DNA from: Armigeres subalbatus
Taxonomy: Eukaryota; Arthropoda; Insecta; Diptera; Culicidae
Assembly (NCBI RefSeq): GCF_024139115.2
Contig: NC_085140.1
Span: 27,187,956-27,251,955 of the forward strand
DNA length: 64,000 nucleotides
Direction: 5' to 3'
In this document: positions 1 to 11,089 of the stretch, one piece after another
Numbering within the stretch: the stretch's first letter is position 1
How the letters are laid out: each line of letters opens with the position of its first letter
Notes under the pieces: model-generated
The model's input: only the letters and a program-made list of their open reading frames with translations
Database searches by the model: none
Told to the model about the DNA's origin: nothing
Program-made: the position numbers and the translations under genes

Positions 1-125
1 CAAGCCATGACTCGTCCTCTTCTTGTCAGACCTCCGCGACGTGTACACGCACCGACGGAGAGCTGATGCCACAGCATTTCGTTTCGTCCATTTAAGGGCC
101 ACACATTTTGGCGATCCTGCCAGTT
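1..125 (+). repeat. head segment of a composite repeat (copy 1, left end cut by the window)
   Basis: The segment carries 'agccatgactcg', 'gacggagagctgatgcca' and 'tttaagggccacaca', and continues to 'gcgatcctgcc'. The same block occurs at 3150-3335, and in reverse at 4150-4335 and 15790-16012. Here it lies just upstream of the 51 bp array, suggesting head and array belong to one element. Confidence 0.6.
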
Positions 126-244
126 AATTTTTTGGATTCTGATGCTGATTTCAAAAGGTGAGTTGCATTCAAGCGGGTAATGTGCTAATTAGTAAAATAT
201 TGGATGGTTTAAAAAAAACTACAAGGAATGGTGGTTTGTATTAT

Positions 245-1205
245 CACAAAGGTGATTGGGAAAATCACGAAGCGTGTCGGGACGACCGCTGAAAAATGGA
301 TTGTGGTTTGGAAAATCGCAAAGCGCGTCGGGACGACAGCTGGAAACGGATTGTGGTTTGGAAAATCACAAAGCGCGTCGGGACGACCGCTGAAAAATGG
401 ATTGTGGTTTGGAAAATCACAAAGCGCGTCGGGACGACAGCTGGAAAACGGATTGTGGTTTGGAAAATCACAAAGCGCGGCGGGACGACCGCTGGAAAAC
501 GGATTGTGGTTTGGAAAATCACAAAGCGCGTCTGGACGACCGCTGAGAAACGGATTGTGGTTTGGAAAATCACAAAGCGCGTCGGGACGACAGCTGGAAA
601 ACGGATTGTGGTTTGGAAAATCACAAAGCGCGTCGGGACGACCGCTGAGAAACGGATTGTGGTTTGGAAAATCACGAAGCGCGTCGGGACGACTTCTGGA
701 AAACAGATTGTGGTTTGGAAAAACACAAAGCGCGTCTGTAAGAACGCGGGAGAACGGATTGTGGTTTGGAAAATCACAATGCGTGTCGAGACGACCGCTG
801 GAAAAAGAATTGTGGTTTGGAATATCACAAAGCGCGTCGGGAAGACCGTTGGAAAACGGATTTTGGTTTGGAAAAACACAAAGCGCGTCCGGAAGAACGC
901 TGGTAGACGGATTGTGGTTTGTAAAATAACAAAGCGCGTCTGGAAGACCGCTGGAGACCGTTTGAAAATCACAAAGTGTGTCGAAACGACCGCTGGAAAA
1001 CGGCTTGTGGTTTGGAAAATCACAACGCACGTCAGGAAGACCGCTAGAAAAAGAATTGTGGTTTGGAAAACCACAGAGCGCGTCTGGAAGTCCGCTGGAA
1101 AATTTATTGTAGTTTGGAAAATCAAAAAACGTGTCTGGAAGACCGCTGGAAAATGCATAATAGTTTGGAAAATCACAAAGCGTGTCTGAAAGACCGCTGG
1201 AAAAC
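245..1205 (+). repeat. 51 bp minisatellite, array 1 left part
   Basis: About 19 units of roughly 51 bases repeat around the core 'attgtggtttggaaaatcac' and then 'aaagcgcgtc', 'gggacgaccgctggaaaa'. Divergence rises to the right. Because 51 is a multiple of three, stop-free frames run for hundreds of codons on both strands; these are not genes. The array is interrupted by an insertion at 1217-1449 and resumes after it. Confidence 0.9.
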
Positions 1206-1216
1206 GGATTTTTTTT

Positions 1217-1449
1217 CCCCTGTCATAAGACGAGTTTAAACAATCCCATTGAATTCCACCACTTAATTGTATCCTGACAGATACGTATTTCGACCTCAAC
1301 AGTAAGGCCGTCTTCAGTGTCTCGTACTTGACTCGACTTATCTGTCAGGATACAATTAAGTGGTGGAATTCAATGGGATTGTTTAAACTCGTCTTATGAC
1401 AGGTGAAAACATTCCACTAAAAAGCTCAAAATAATTTTCTTATCAAAAT
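1217..1449. mobile_element. foldback retroelement with hammerhead-like motif, inserted in array 1
   Basis: The insertion is a head-to-head palindrome: arms near 1218-1282 and 1339-1402 match almost perfectly and flank a single-copy centre. An 11-base direct repeat (ggatttttttt at 1206-1216 and 1450-1460) brackets it, consistent with target-site duplication. The right end (cattccactaaaaagctc, then aataattttcttatc) resembles that at 45860-45896 and, more distantly, the ends at 51230-51258 and 61279-61318. A constant 3' end, a variable inverted 5' part and long duplications fit Penelope-like or target-primed retrotransposition better than a DNA-transposon MITE. That family assignment is inference. 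Confidence 0.65.
1276..1321 (-). ncRNA. hammerhead-ribozyme-like motif, complete core
   Basis: Read on the minus strand, stem I GACA (1318-1321) precedes CUGAAGA (1311-1317) and one extra C. Stem II follows as GGCCU with AGGUC around an 8-base loop. Then come GAA, the palindrome AUACGUAU (1281-1288), C17 and the stem I partner UGUC (1276-1279). The core matches CUGANGA plus GAA. An extra nucleotide after the CUGANGA box is known in the CChMVd viroid hammerhead. The eight-base palindromic stem III would favour a dimeric ribozyme. Activity is unproven. Confidence 0.5.
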
Positions 1450-1460
1450 GGATTTTTTTT

Positions 1461-2120
1461 GTTTGAAAATCACAAAGCATGTCTGGACGACCGCTAGAAA
1501 ACGGCTTGTGGCTTGGAAAATCAAAAAGCGCGTCGAAACGACCGCTAGAAAACGAATTGTGGTTTGGAAAATCACAAAGCGCGCCGGGTAGATCGTTAAA
1601 AACGGATTATGGTTTGGGAAATCAGAGAGCGCGTCTGGAAGTCCACTGGAAAATCGATCTTGGTTTGGAAAATTACAAAGCGCGTCGGGAAGACCGTTCA
1701 AAAAACGGATTGTGGTTAGGAAAATCACAGAGCGCGTCTGGAAGTCCGCTGGAAAATTGATTGCAGTTTGGAAAACCAAAAAGCGTGTCTGGAAGACCGC
1801 TGGAAAATGCATAATAGTTTGGAAAATCAACCGCTAGAAAACGAATTGTGTTTTGGAAAATCACAAAGCACGCCGGGAAGACCGTTAAACACGGATTGTG
1901 GTTTGGGAAATCAGAGAGCGCGTCTGGAAGTCTGCTGTAAAATTGGTCTTGGTTTGGAAAATCAAAAAGCGTGTCTGAAAGAAAATGGATAATGGTTTGA
2001 AAAATCACAAAGCGTGTCTGGAAGACCGCTGGAAAATTTGATTGTGGTTTGGAAAATCACAAAGCGCGTTTGGACGACTGCTGGAAAATGATTGTTGTTT
2101 GGAATACAAGAGGCGTCTGA
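1461..2120 (+). repeat. 51 bp minisatellite, array 1 right part
   Basis: About 13 more diverged units of the same 51-base repeat continue after the foldback insertion and decay near 2110. Divergence and small deletions are greater than in the left part, so this is likely the older edge of the array. Confidence 0.85.
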
Positions 2121-3149
2121 GAGATTCCCAAGGTGAGTGCTGATTTTGGTTAAAATAAATTTAATAAACAAGTTCTAACGAAATCTGAGAGATATGGAAA
2201 CTATCGTATGCTACAAAGTTGTTTGGGAGGCAAAATATATTATCTTGAAGTTTATTAAGTATGATATCTTCTTCAAATATAATATCTCTGAGAAAATTTA
2301 GATAAATATCATTTTTTTGGCCGTTGTTCCGAAGTTTAACATCGAATGGTTGAAGGTCAGCATGATGGTGTTACTATACACGAGACTGATAGTTTGATTG
2401 ACAGAATAAGATATTTAGATTATTGCTGCAATCTACATGTGGTCGAGTCCATAGTGCGCACTTGTGGATGCTTCAGTGTGAGTACCGAGATCTCGACAAC
2501 TGATCACTACTGGCGAACATTAAATTGGTGTACAGCGAGATGCTAAAGAGAAAGACACAAAAAACAACGTCGAAGGCATGTGAGATCGCATTACGTTGAT
2601 TTGGAAAATTTATTCACAATTATTAGTTGCTGAGTTGCTATACTCATCACTGTCTCTAGCTTCTACTGTAAGTAGAAAATTACTCAAAAAAACGTTTGTT
2701 CGTAGATTTATAGTCTTGTTGTCGCAGTGAGCCAAATGAGGTCCGAATAAAGGTACTAGGGAAACAGTCCAAGGTGCAAACTAGACGTAATGTAAATTGT
2801 GGCATAAGTTGGTCAATGAAATTAATCCAAATTAAATTTTAGCTTGAAGCTGCGCTTAGACTAAGCTGATTTGAAGGTGTTTGAATTTCCTAGTATCGTC
2901 TTCCCAACACTATATGTTCCTAGAGAGATCAATATTATAACACTAGGTACTAAACATTTAAACGATACAATCTATTTATTCCCATATCGTGGTTCTGCGA
3001 TTAAAAAAAACCACGATGTTAAGACAAGTTTAATCGGTTTCTCAAAGGCAACATAGTTAATCTTTATCTTCGTGTCGCGCATACAACTTAGGAAAAAATC
3101 ATTGCGTCCTATGCTAGAGATTTTTTTTTGCTTTTTTTATGAGAGCAGA
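2121..3149. other. stretch without recognised genes
   Basis: This AT-rich interval holds only short chance frames (for example 2346-2546) with no recognised domain or splice context. No inverted or tandem structure stands out. Confidence 0.5.
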
Positions 3150-3335
3150 AGGGGGATGTGGAGTTTGAGTAAGTTACTTTCAGTGTGTGATTGTACATTA
3201 ACATCTCAGCGTGTTAATTGGTGAGCAGCAAGCCATGACTCGGCCTCTTCTTGTTAGATCTCCGTGACGTGCACACGCACCGACGGAGAGCTGATGCCAT
3301 AGCATTTCGTTTCGTCCATTTAAGGGCCACACAGT
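3150..3335 (+). repeat. head segment of the composite repeat (copy 2, no array)
   Basis: This starts near 'gatgtggagtttgagtaa' and ends at 'tttaagggccacaca', matching copy 1 from 'agccatgactcgg' onward. It stops abruptly before a unique AT-rich stretch and carries no 51 bp units, so it is a 3'-truncated copy. Confidence 0.6.
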
Positions 3336-3397
3336 CAGTACATTCCAAGATAAATTAATATTTATAATTAATATTATAAATTTGGTATTCCGAACTG

Positions 3398-3576
3398 GAA
3401 AAATATATTAAGCTCTTTTAGTGGAATGTATTAAACCGTCTAAGGCGAATTAAGTACTGTCCATTTAATTCCACTAGTTAATTTTCGTTATCTTTGCAGA
3501 TACGTATTTCGACCACAACTGTGTGGTCGTCTTCAGTGTCTTGTACTTGACTCGACTTTATTCCGACTCGACTTTT
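3398..3576 (-). mobile_element. hammerhead-bearing retroelement copy with 12 bp target duplication
   Basis: The copy lies between exact direct repeats 'tattccgaactg' at 3386-3397 and 3577-3588. Its 3' end (aatatattaagctctttta on the plus strand) equals that of copies at 51.2 and 61.3 kb in reverse. The motif at 3495-3540 is inside it. This copy is not folded back, which shows the single-unit structure of about 180 bases. Confidence 0.65.
3495..3540 (-). ncRNA. hammerhead-like motif, complete core, weak stem I
   Basis: CUGAAGA, one extra C, then a perfect six-pair stem II (GACCAC with GUGGUC), GAA, AUACGUAU and C are all present. Stem I is poor here, because GACA faces UGCA and only the two inner pairs form. 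This copy may therefore be inactive, or use a different stem I. Confidence 0.4.
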
Positions 3577-3829
3577 TATTCCGAACTGTTTCGAACAGTA
3601 CAGCATTGAATATTTCTCCATTTCTGTCAGATTTCGTTATACCATAGCTTAACTGGTAGTCTTTTCTTATGTACGTCGCAAAGTGGCTTCATAAAATCTA
3701 AATTTGTTTTAATCAAAATCAATGCTCGCAGGACTTTGAAATTTTCTAGATCGTAAAACATTTTCCGTTGGTCTTCCATACACACCTTGTAGTTTCATAA
3801 ACTACAATACATTTTTTTTTCGGCCACCT

Positions 3830-4145
3830 TTTAGACACGCCATATATTTTCTAAACCACAAAACATTTCCACCGATCTTCCAGACGCGCATTGTAATTTT
3901 GCAAACCACAACCAATTTCTTACGGTCTTCCAGGCGAGGCTTTGATGTTCTTCAAACCACAAACCATTTTCCAGCGGTCTTTCAGATGCGCCACCACAAA
4001 CCATTTTTCGACGGTCTTCGAGACGCGTCTTGTGATTTAGCAAACCACAAACCATTTTCCGACGGTCTTCGAGACGCGTCTTGTGATTTAGCAAACCACA
4101 AACCATTTTCCGACGGTCTTCGAGACGCGCCTTGTGATTTTGCAA
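3830..4145 (-). repeat. 51 bp minisatellite, array 2 (inverted relative to array 1)
   Basis: About six units read 'aaaccacaaaccattttcc', 'gacggtcttcgagacgcg', 'tcttgtgatttagc' on the plus strand. The reverse complement aligns with the unit of array 1. The three central units are nearly identical, suggesting recent local expansion. Confidence 0.8.
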
Positions 4146-4149
4146 ACTG

Positions 4150-4335
4150 AAATATATCATATGAACGGAACGAAGTTGTGACAACGACTCTCCGTGAATG
4201 CGTGTGCACGCCGTGGAGGTCTGATTGGAAGAGGGCAAAGTTTTGGCTTGCTACTCGCCGATAGACACGCTGATGTGTGAATCTATTAACACACGGTGAA
4301 AGCATTTTACTCAAACCCCACACCGTACACAACGA
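4150..4335 (-). repeat. head segment of the composite repeat (copy 3)
   Basis: On the reverse strand this block repeats the head of copies 1 and 2 ('gacggagagctg' region seen here as 'gactctccgtgaatgcgtgt'). It abuts array 2 on the side expected if head and array form a single element lying on the minus strand. Confidence 0.55.
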
Positions 4336-7300
4336 GATAGTATGCCAAAAATTTACGGCGGCATTGTGAATCTATTTTTGTACTTCCCAACATACAATTA
4401 GGTTCAGGATTCCTTTAATACAAGTTCCATAGAAATGCTTGCACATTTGAATAATCATTAAATAAAACGGATGTGATGAAATTTGTATTAACAGTTCAGT
4501 CACAAGATGAAACATCGCACAAATGTACCATGCGTCTCCATATGATGTTGTGCTTGTATGCTGCTGAACAGTTTTGAAAATCCCCACCTATCGTTTACAC
4601 TGGGAGGCCCATTTTGCCTGAAAAACACTCATGGGGACATTCAGATATCGTAATAACTGTGTTAACTTATGTGAACATGCAATCATGCCAACATCCAAGT
4701 GATTTCAACGCTTTGTGACCCACTAATCTCGGAATTTTTCCATTTAAACAAAAAAAAAGCCAGTAACTTAATCAAACAAAAAACACCAGTAACGATTTTA
4801 GAGGTCGATATATCAGCATTTTGTTGAACTTTTACCAAGATTCGCACAGCCGAGCCCCAGCAAACGTGTTTTTTGCCGAGATTCCTGTCAAAATTGCTGA
4901 AAATCAGCAAATTATTTGGCGAAAACCAGATAAAAAACGTATCAGTTTCTTTTCTGGGCAAATGGCTGTGCGGATTTTGCTGAGCTGCAGAAATAAAAAC
5001 TGAGTGTGTAAGATAATGTCGAACTCCCTACTTCTTAATTTTATTTAACAGAATGGGTGTTGGTGAAAAAAAATCTTTCATGCGACATGTTTAGGAGACG
5101 AAAATATGAAAATTCATCGAGAATCGCATGAGATATAAACGTTAAAAGTCTATCATATTTTCGGGAAGCTCTTCGACATTCGCAATCGAAAATTGTATCC
5201 CGATATGAATAAAAATGTTCTGCGTTTTAGGTGTGAAGAACTGAATGTACAGTGGAAAAACCCCAAAAAGGTTTACATATTATCTGAAGTACTATTACGT
5301 ACCTACAACCTTCCTTCCCTGTTCCTATTAAGTATAGAACGACGTCATTAGCAAACTGTTTTACCGAACAATTTTTCTGCATTTATCTTTTCAGTTTATT
5401 TTTGCAATCATCCATGCAGCTTTACATCTTTTGAAACCTAAGAAGAAAAATGATAATGAATGGGGCTTGAACATAAATGGGGCTTGAAATAATTAGACAT
5501 AAATATTTTCAAATGTTTTTCAAACAACAAATTGCCATTTAATATTGTCACCTTTTCAATCAGTATTTTGACATTATTGCTCCTTTATTTGAATGGACAA
5601 CGATTCGTAGGAATTAATTGTGTTACTGAAAATAAGGTATTTTAATCTGAATATGAAAATTGATATTGTTTTCAATACTCCCACAAATTTTGACGATAGC
5701 AAATAAACCTTTAACTAAATTCAGTCCTCCCTCAGTTCCCTTATTAAATACTGGGAAGGCAACACGAGCCGACCTCTGAAGCCGTAATCCCGCAAACCAC
5801 CTAATCTGCAGCTTGACATGTGTGAACGAGCGGAACCATTAGGCGCGTACCGCACCGAAAAGCTGCCACAACCACGTTGTCAAATACTAATGGAACTTTC
5901 ATGAATAGCGCAAACCGGTTCCGGAGAAAAAAAAACTCTCTGTGGCACATCATGAGTGGGTGCTTAGGCTGTCAAAATTACAATTCGCGGTCGCTTTGAT
6001 CGGTGATGTTAGCTAGAAATAGTTTGTGGGCTACCATGCGTTCGCATGTGTTGTTCAACAGTCAGTCAGGTTTTTTACTTTAGATGGGTAGATTCTGCTA
6101 AAAATTGGATTTTGTGATTCTGAATTTGACACTTTAACTAAAAATAGATATTGTACAGACTTTGTTTTTTTTATTGGGTGGATATGAAGCTGCTTATCAT
6201 CATGCGAATGTACAATTACAACGCGACAGTGTTCAATCTAAATTGATTTATCATAAGATGGGTATGTATGATAGAATTGTTCAAAAGCGTGTGGCGTTTC
6301 AATAAAGACTGGTGGACAATGGTGCACACAAAAATAATGCGTTATTGGTTACGAAGTTTTATTCATCAGTAGAACGTGTTCCGTTACTGTGGAAACCATT
6401 GCTACTAACGATGAGATGTGGCATGTGTAGCAAAGCTGCATCAAAGCACGTTTAATGCGTTCAGCCGTGTCCGTTTTCGCTATCAGCCTGACGGGATTTC
6501 GCAGTAACGAGCCTAAATCTAACCAACAGCGCTAGTACAACAGACAACGTCCGCCTACCAATTCACAAACCAGCAGTAGGGGACGGTGGTTCTATATGTA
6601 CAATTTTCTGGAATCAATCTCCAATATGAGCACTTCATTTCGAACAAGCTCAGTTCGTTCGAAACGTTTTGTTCTTTGATTTGCTGCCGTAAATGGAAGG
6701 CTTGCGAAAATATATAAATCCTACAATGGATATCGTATACTTGGTGTTATTTGTTAACAATATCGCGAAAATAATTTATAGTTTGGGTATTATTGTAATA
6801 TTGGTGCGATTTAGATCACTTTCATCAACTACATTGCTGCGGGGATATTGCAATGCAGATGCTCTACTTGTATGCTCATACAAACCATTTTATGCCAAGC
6901 ACAATAGGTACATTCATGGAAATGAGGCGACGGCAGCTGCAAAGTAGTACTTAATCGCACTTACATGCAACTCGGGTTAGACATGAGCAAACATACGTTG
7001 TTTAGTTGAGATATGATACTAGACTCAGATGAAGTAGAATGTTTATTACGATGTACATTAATTTTGAGCAGGCGTTAAAACATATTTCGTTTGGCTTTCC
7101 GCCTTTAGTCAGATAATCCCTAACAGGCATGTAAATTATTCACCTCAACGGTAGCGACAATAACATTCTGTAATCCAGAATGTCTACTATTCTGGCACTC
7201 CCTCGATGCAGCATGGAATGCAGTAGAAAGGAGCATGCTGCTGTTGAGCAACTAGAATCTGACTTGAGCCTGATCCTTCATGACTGCCATCCTGCTGCAT

Positions 7301-7390
7301 GTACGAGGTCCACTCTGGTATGCACAAACCAAATTCGGTCGGTCATAACCAGGAATGAGCACCGCTGGATGTGAGGGCGAGTAATGTTGA
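4336..7390. other. mostly unrecognised; one imperfect MITE-like block near 4820-5000
   Basis: At 4838-4985 a block begins 'gattcgcacagccgagcc' and ends with 'ggctgtgcggattttgctga', giving imperfect inverted ends. A related block lies at 57075-57225. Somewhat GC-richer patches at 5755-5920 and 6400-6600 show no usable frame. Nothing else is recognised. Confidence 0.4.
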
Positions 7391-7648
7391 CAGTTTCCAT
7401 TATTTCACCGTATCGCACCAATCTCGTCCGACCAAACATTTTGGGTATGCGAAGGTGATGGCGACCTGGCTGTCATCGGTTGTCCGAACGTAGCCAAAGT
7501 AGCCATGAAACAATTGATTCCAGTTGACCTGGTTGTCCAAAGTCCATCCTCGTCAACCACCCCAAGTGTGGTAAAGCGGGCCGGTCCACGTGTGCAGTTT
7601 GATCGGTTGCCCATCACACGCAAATTGAACGCTACCGAATTCTGGTAG
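7391..7648 (+). CDS. unrecognised coding-like frame (85 codons), possible terminal exon or relic
   Basis: The frame opens right after a TGA at 7388 and runs to TAG at 7646 without an early ATG. It has balanced amino-acid usage and clearly higher GC than its surroundings. Parts read FWVCEGDGDLAVIGCPN near the start and RVQFDRLPITRKLNATEFW at the end. It could be the last exon of a host gene, using an AG near 7391 as acceptor, or a transposon relic. No family is recognised, and no convincing polypyrimidine tract was seen. An opposite-strand frame over the same bases (7405-7698) is poorer. Confidence 0.3.
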   Translation, partial: QFPLFHRIAPISSDQTFWVCEGDGDLAVIGCPNVAKVAMKQLIPVDLVVQSPSSSTTPSVVKRAGPRVQFDRLPITRKLNATEFW

Positions 7649-9921
7649 TGACACGACTGACACTTGAGGAAACCGATTGGGTTTGTGCTTTTCGACACAC
7701 TGCACTCGGCAGCAGTGATGGTGTTCTCAATTTGTATTCATAATTTGATAGGCAGGAAAAGTTCAAGTGGGTGAATAATCGAAAAGCAGTTACGGCAATT
7801 TCATTACGCATCATCAGAGGGGTTATAAAATAAGGTACGGGAAGAGTTTGCGACGAAATTATTTCTTGTTTGCGAACTTTTTTTTTCAGCATCATTCAAT
7901 TATCAATCGCTCGCGTTATCAGGGAGGATGTTATTAATGTCATTTGCTGAGTTTTCAAATTACCATTCGAAAATATGTAACTTAAATGCAGTATAGAACA
8001 GCACATGTGTTACAACCAGTTTCAGTCGTAAATATGTTCATATGTTTCATAATAAAATTGGATTGTACTGTGGAACTTTGGGTTGACTCAAATTGAAAAT
8101 CAATGGTTTTCTCGCGCTTGAGATCATAGGGGCACAACGGCGTAACTGTATTGGTCGATTTTTTTCTCCTATAATCCTAAACGCAAGAAGTGAGCCATAA
8201 AAAAGCATATGTCTTATTTCATAATAAAAATATTATACCGCCCATAAACAAAATCTACTCCTCCGATTATTTTTAGTCGTTACAAAAAATAACCGCCAGA
8301 TAGTAAGAAAAATATACCTCCAGAAAAAAGCTACTTTGATATTTTTGAAAATATTACCGTCTCCTGGTGGAATGCTTTGATAGCAAGTGCTATCTATGAG
8401 GGCCTTGGAAAATGATCACGAAAGTTGCCATTTTGTTGCAAGGCACAATAATGAAATATACTACAAGTTTTTCAATTGGCAATAATAAACAATGACAGTG
8501 AATTTGAAATCCAATCATACGAGGCGAACCGGTCCAGGGCCGAAAACCTCAATAATAAAGATATTAATAAATCCAATCATAGAAGGCTTGTGAAATGGCA
8601 GCAATCAGCATACTACGAACAATTTGAAATTCAATCAGGGATTCTAGATTTGCCAAAGCATGATGTAGAAAACAAATGAAGATCATTCAGTGTTCGATTC
8701 TTGATGCGTAAAGACGTTTCATAATTATCACAATTTTTTTGCGGAAGTGGAAGTCGAGTAAAGCTTTTGAGTGATTAAGGTGATTCTACAAATTCACCAC
8801 ATGTTTTTCCACTCCCATCTTCAATAGGTAAAATACGATATAATACTTTTCATACAGTGCTGAAACTAAAGCCGATTGTATAGCATAAGTAAGCAAATTA
8901 TTCTACAATTGGGTCCTAAATCCCTACCTTGTTTATGGTTGCAAACGGTAGCGCATCGGTCAAGAATACTTGAACCGTTGTTATAAAAATTCTGGTAAAA
9001 TTCTAAATCAGTAAAAATAATATTTTTGTGTTTAAGACATTTTAAGGCAAATTTTGGGCTGTGCAACATTTCAGAACGAATGAACCATCAGCCCAAAACG
9101 TCAGCCCCATATATTAACTGTCAAAGGTTGAGTCAAGTGCCCTGCGGTGTTTTGCTAGTGCGTTTGAATCCGTACGTCAAACAAGACCGAAAATGTCGAG
9201 GAAGCATTTTTCATCTATTTTTCAATTTCAAATTAAACAAAGTTCTTTTTGATTTTTGAGTCGAAAGAAAAACTGACACGTTTAGGATGATTACCTTCAT
9301 CGTTCCCTGAAAGAAAATCGAATATCGATTCTTCATTTTAGGACCCAATTGTGTCGCAATTATGTGCATTACGGTTCTCGCAATCCGTGCTCTTGAAAAT
9401 TGACTGAAAAAAGCACGTGGTTTCCAAGATGGCCGATTTGTGGTTTTGTTGTATAACCACCTTAAATTGTTTGTTAAGCGATTTGAAGTGTTTCAGTATT
9501 TCATATTTAGCAAAATTCGAGTTTGTGGTTGAGTAAAGTGCACGATTAGACGTGTTCGTATTAGAATGCTGAATAGCCGCGAAATCCGGGTTTGTGCCGT
9601 GTGTTGTCGATTGAATAAATCAGTGCGTGATTGAACGTGGAAGCTAAACATTCGCAAGATCCAGAATACTTGGCTTTGGACGGTTTGTAAGTATATTAAC
9701 GAATATATTTAAAAAACTTTTCACCATATATTTTTAGTGACAAACGCCCAATGTTGTAGAAAAAAGCTGTTATTCACCCAATCCACTAACACAAATTCAA
9801 ATTATACTTCCTACATAACTGATGCACGTCCTTATAGACGTATTTGTTAAAAACATAATGGCGACTCAAATAAACAAATAGTAGGAACTTTGGTAACATA
9901 AATGTATCAATAACATTTATT
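7649..9921. other. no recognised genes; possible small MITE at 8900-9356
   Basis: 'aattgggtcctaaa' near 8906 and its complement 'tttaggacccaatt' near 9339 could be the ends of a ~450 bp element, but arms beyond 14 bases do not match. The rest is AT-rich with only short frames. Confidence 0.3.
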
Positions 9922-10192
9922 CACCCAACCGGCGGTTGTTAGATTTTCTAACAATTATGTATAAGAATCTACCAAAACCTTTATAAGAACTGGGCACATG
10001 CGAAATTGTTAGATTCTTATACAAAAAATGTAAGCTCTCAACCAAATATTGTTAGAAAAGCTTACAAAATTGATACATTCTTATACAACACTTGTATAAG
10101 AATCTAACAATTTCGCATATGCCCAGATCTTATACAGGTTGGTAGGTTCTTATACAGAATTGTTAAAAAATCTAACATCCGCCGGTTGGGTG
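9922..10192. mobile_element. 271 bp palindromic MITE, TIR CACCCAACCGGCGG
   Basis: The ends CACCCAACCGGCGG and its complement are followed on both sides by 'tgttagatttt'-type sequence. The interior repeats 'ttgttagattcttata' and its complement, so the whole element can fold into one hairpin. No clear target duplication is seen, so the superfamily is not assigned. Confidence 0.7.
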
Positions 10193-10567
10193 TTACGCCT
10201 CCATACGTTACTTCAAATCTACAAAAAAATCTTCACAAAGCAGCTGCCGCTTGAAGAATAATTGTATGAAGTCTTCGTTTTTAGATGTCGTCATGATGAT
10301 TTGGTTGCACGACGAAAGCTAACGCTGTGCGCCTCATCGATGAAGCGTCGAGTAGCAAATAACTCGTTGCTACTGTGGCATTTCGTGCTGCGACGATGAC
10401 TATTGTCAGCACTGATTTTTTCATCTTCTCAGATAGTCTTAGTTCTATTGAACTTACTTTCTTACAAACATAAGAGAGAATGCATGGAATTCTCTAAAGT
10501 ATTAATCATTTGAGAGCAAGCATTTCAAACCATCCCATCATTCGATATTTTGACTAGTATAAAGTTC

Positions 10568-10830
10568 CGGAGATGGCTTTTCAGTCTTGACAAAATCAAA
10601 ACACTGTTATTCAATCTTGTCCAACGTTTCGGTCCGTTTGGGACCTTTCTCATGGACTCTAAATGTATTTATTTGAACTTTGTAATTATTTTTAAATAAG
10701 CATTTTTAATTCAATTTTTACCAATTCTTACAGGTTCATCCTCAATTGTGGTTCTGCTGAACCATTGATTGTCACGAGGAGGATTTAATAACAGTGTTTT
10801 GACTTTGTCAAGACTGAAAAGCCATCTCCG
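10568..10830. mobile_element. foldback element with ~44 bp arms and degenerate hammerhead-like motif
   Basis: The left arm 'ggagatggcttttcagtc' with 'ttgacaaaatcaaaacac' (10568-10612) is mirrored at 10787-10830. The interior is single-copy and includes the motif at 10619-10657. No target duplication was identified. Confidence 0.65.
10619..10657 (-). ncRNA. degenerate hammerhead-like motif
   Basis: On the minus strand, stem I GUCC (partner GGAC) encloses AUGAGAA where CUGANGA is expected, with two core changes. One extra A follows, then stem II GGUCC with GGACC around CAAAC, GAA, palindrome ACGU and U17. All helices are perfect although the core is mutated, which suggests a decayed ribozyme. 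Confidence 0.4.
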
Positions 10831-11089
10831 AAGCATTAAACTACGTCAAACGTTCGTCATGGAAAAACATGTCTTAACAGCTTCTGTTGTAGCAACACCT
10901 TAACAACATGAGCAATACCCGAACTGTACTAGCTATCATGATCATCATCAAGTGATAATACTTTTAGTGAGTGCTTTTTGATTTGGAATAATATCTTTGC
11001 AGACTTTACGGCGATGCAAAACTGCAAAATCTGCTGAATGTCAGTGAAACGCAAGCTCCCTCGTCAAGTTATGTGGTAATCGATCAAGC

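Noticed and set aside
209..1299. Long open frames on both strands (up to 344 codons)
   Set aside because: They follow the 51-base repeat, which is 17 codons long and lacks stops in several frames; the peptides are pure repeats.
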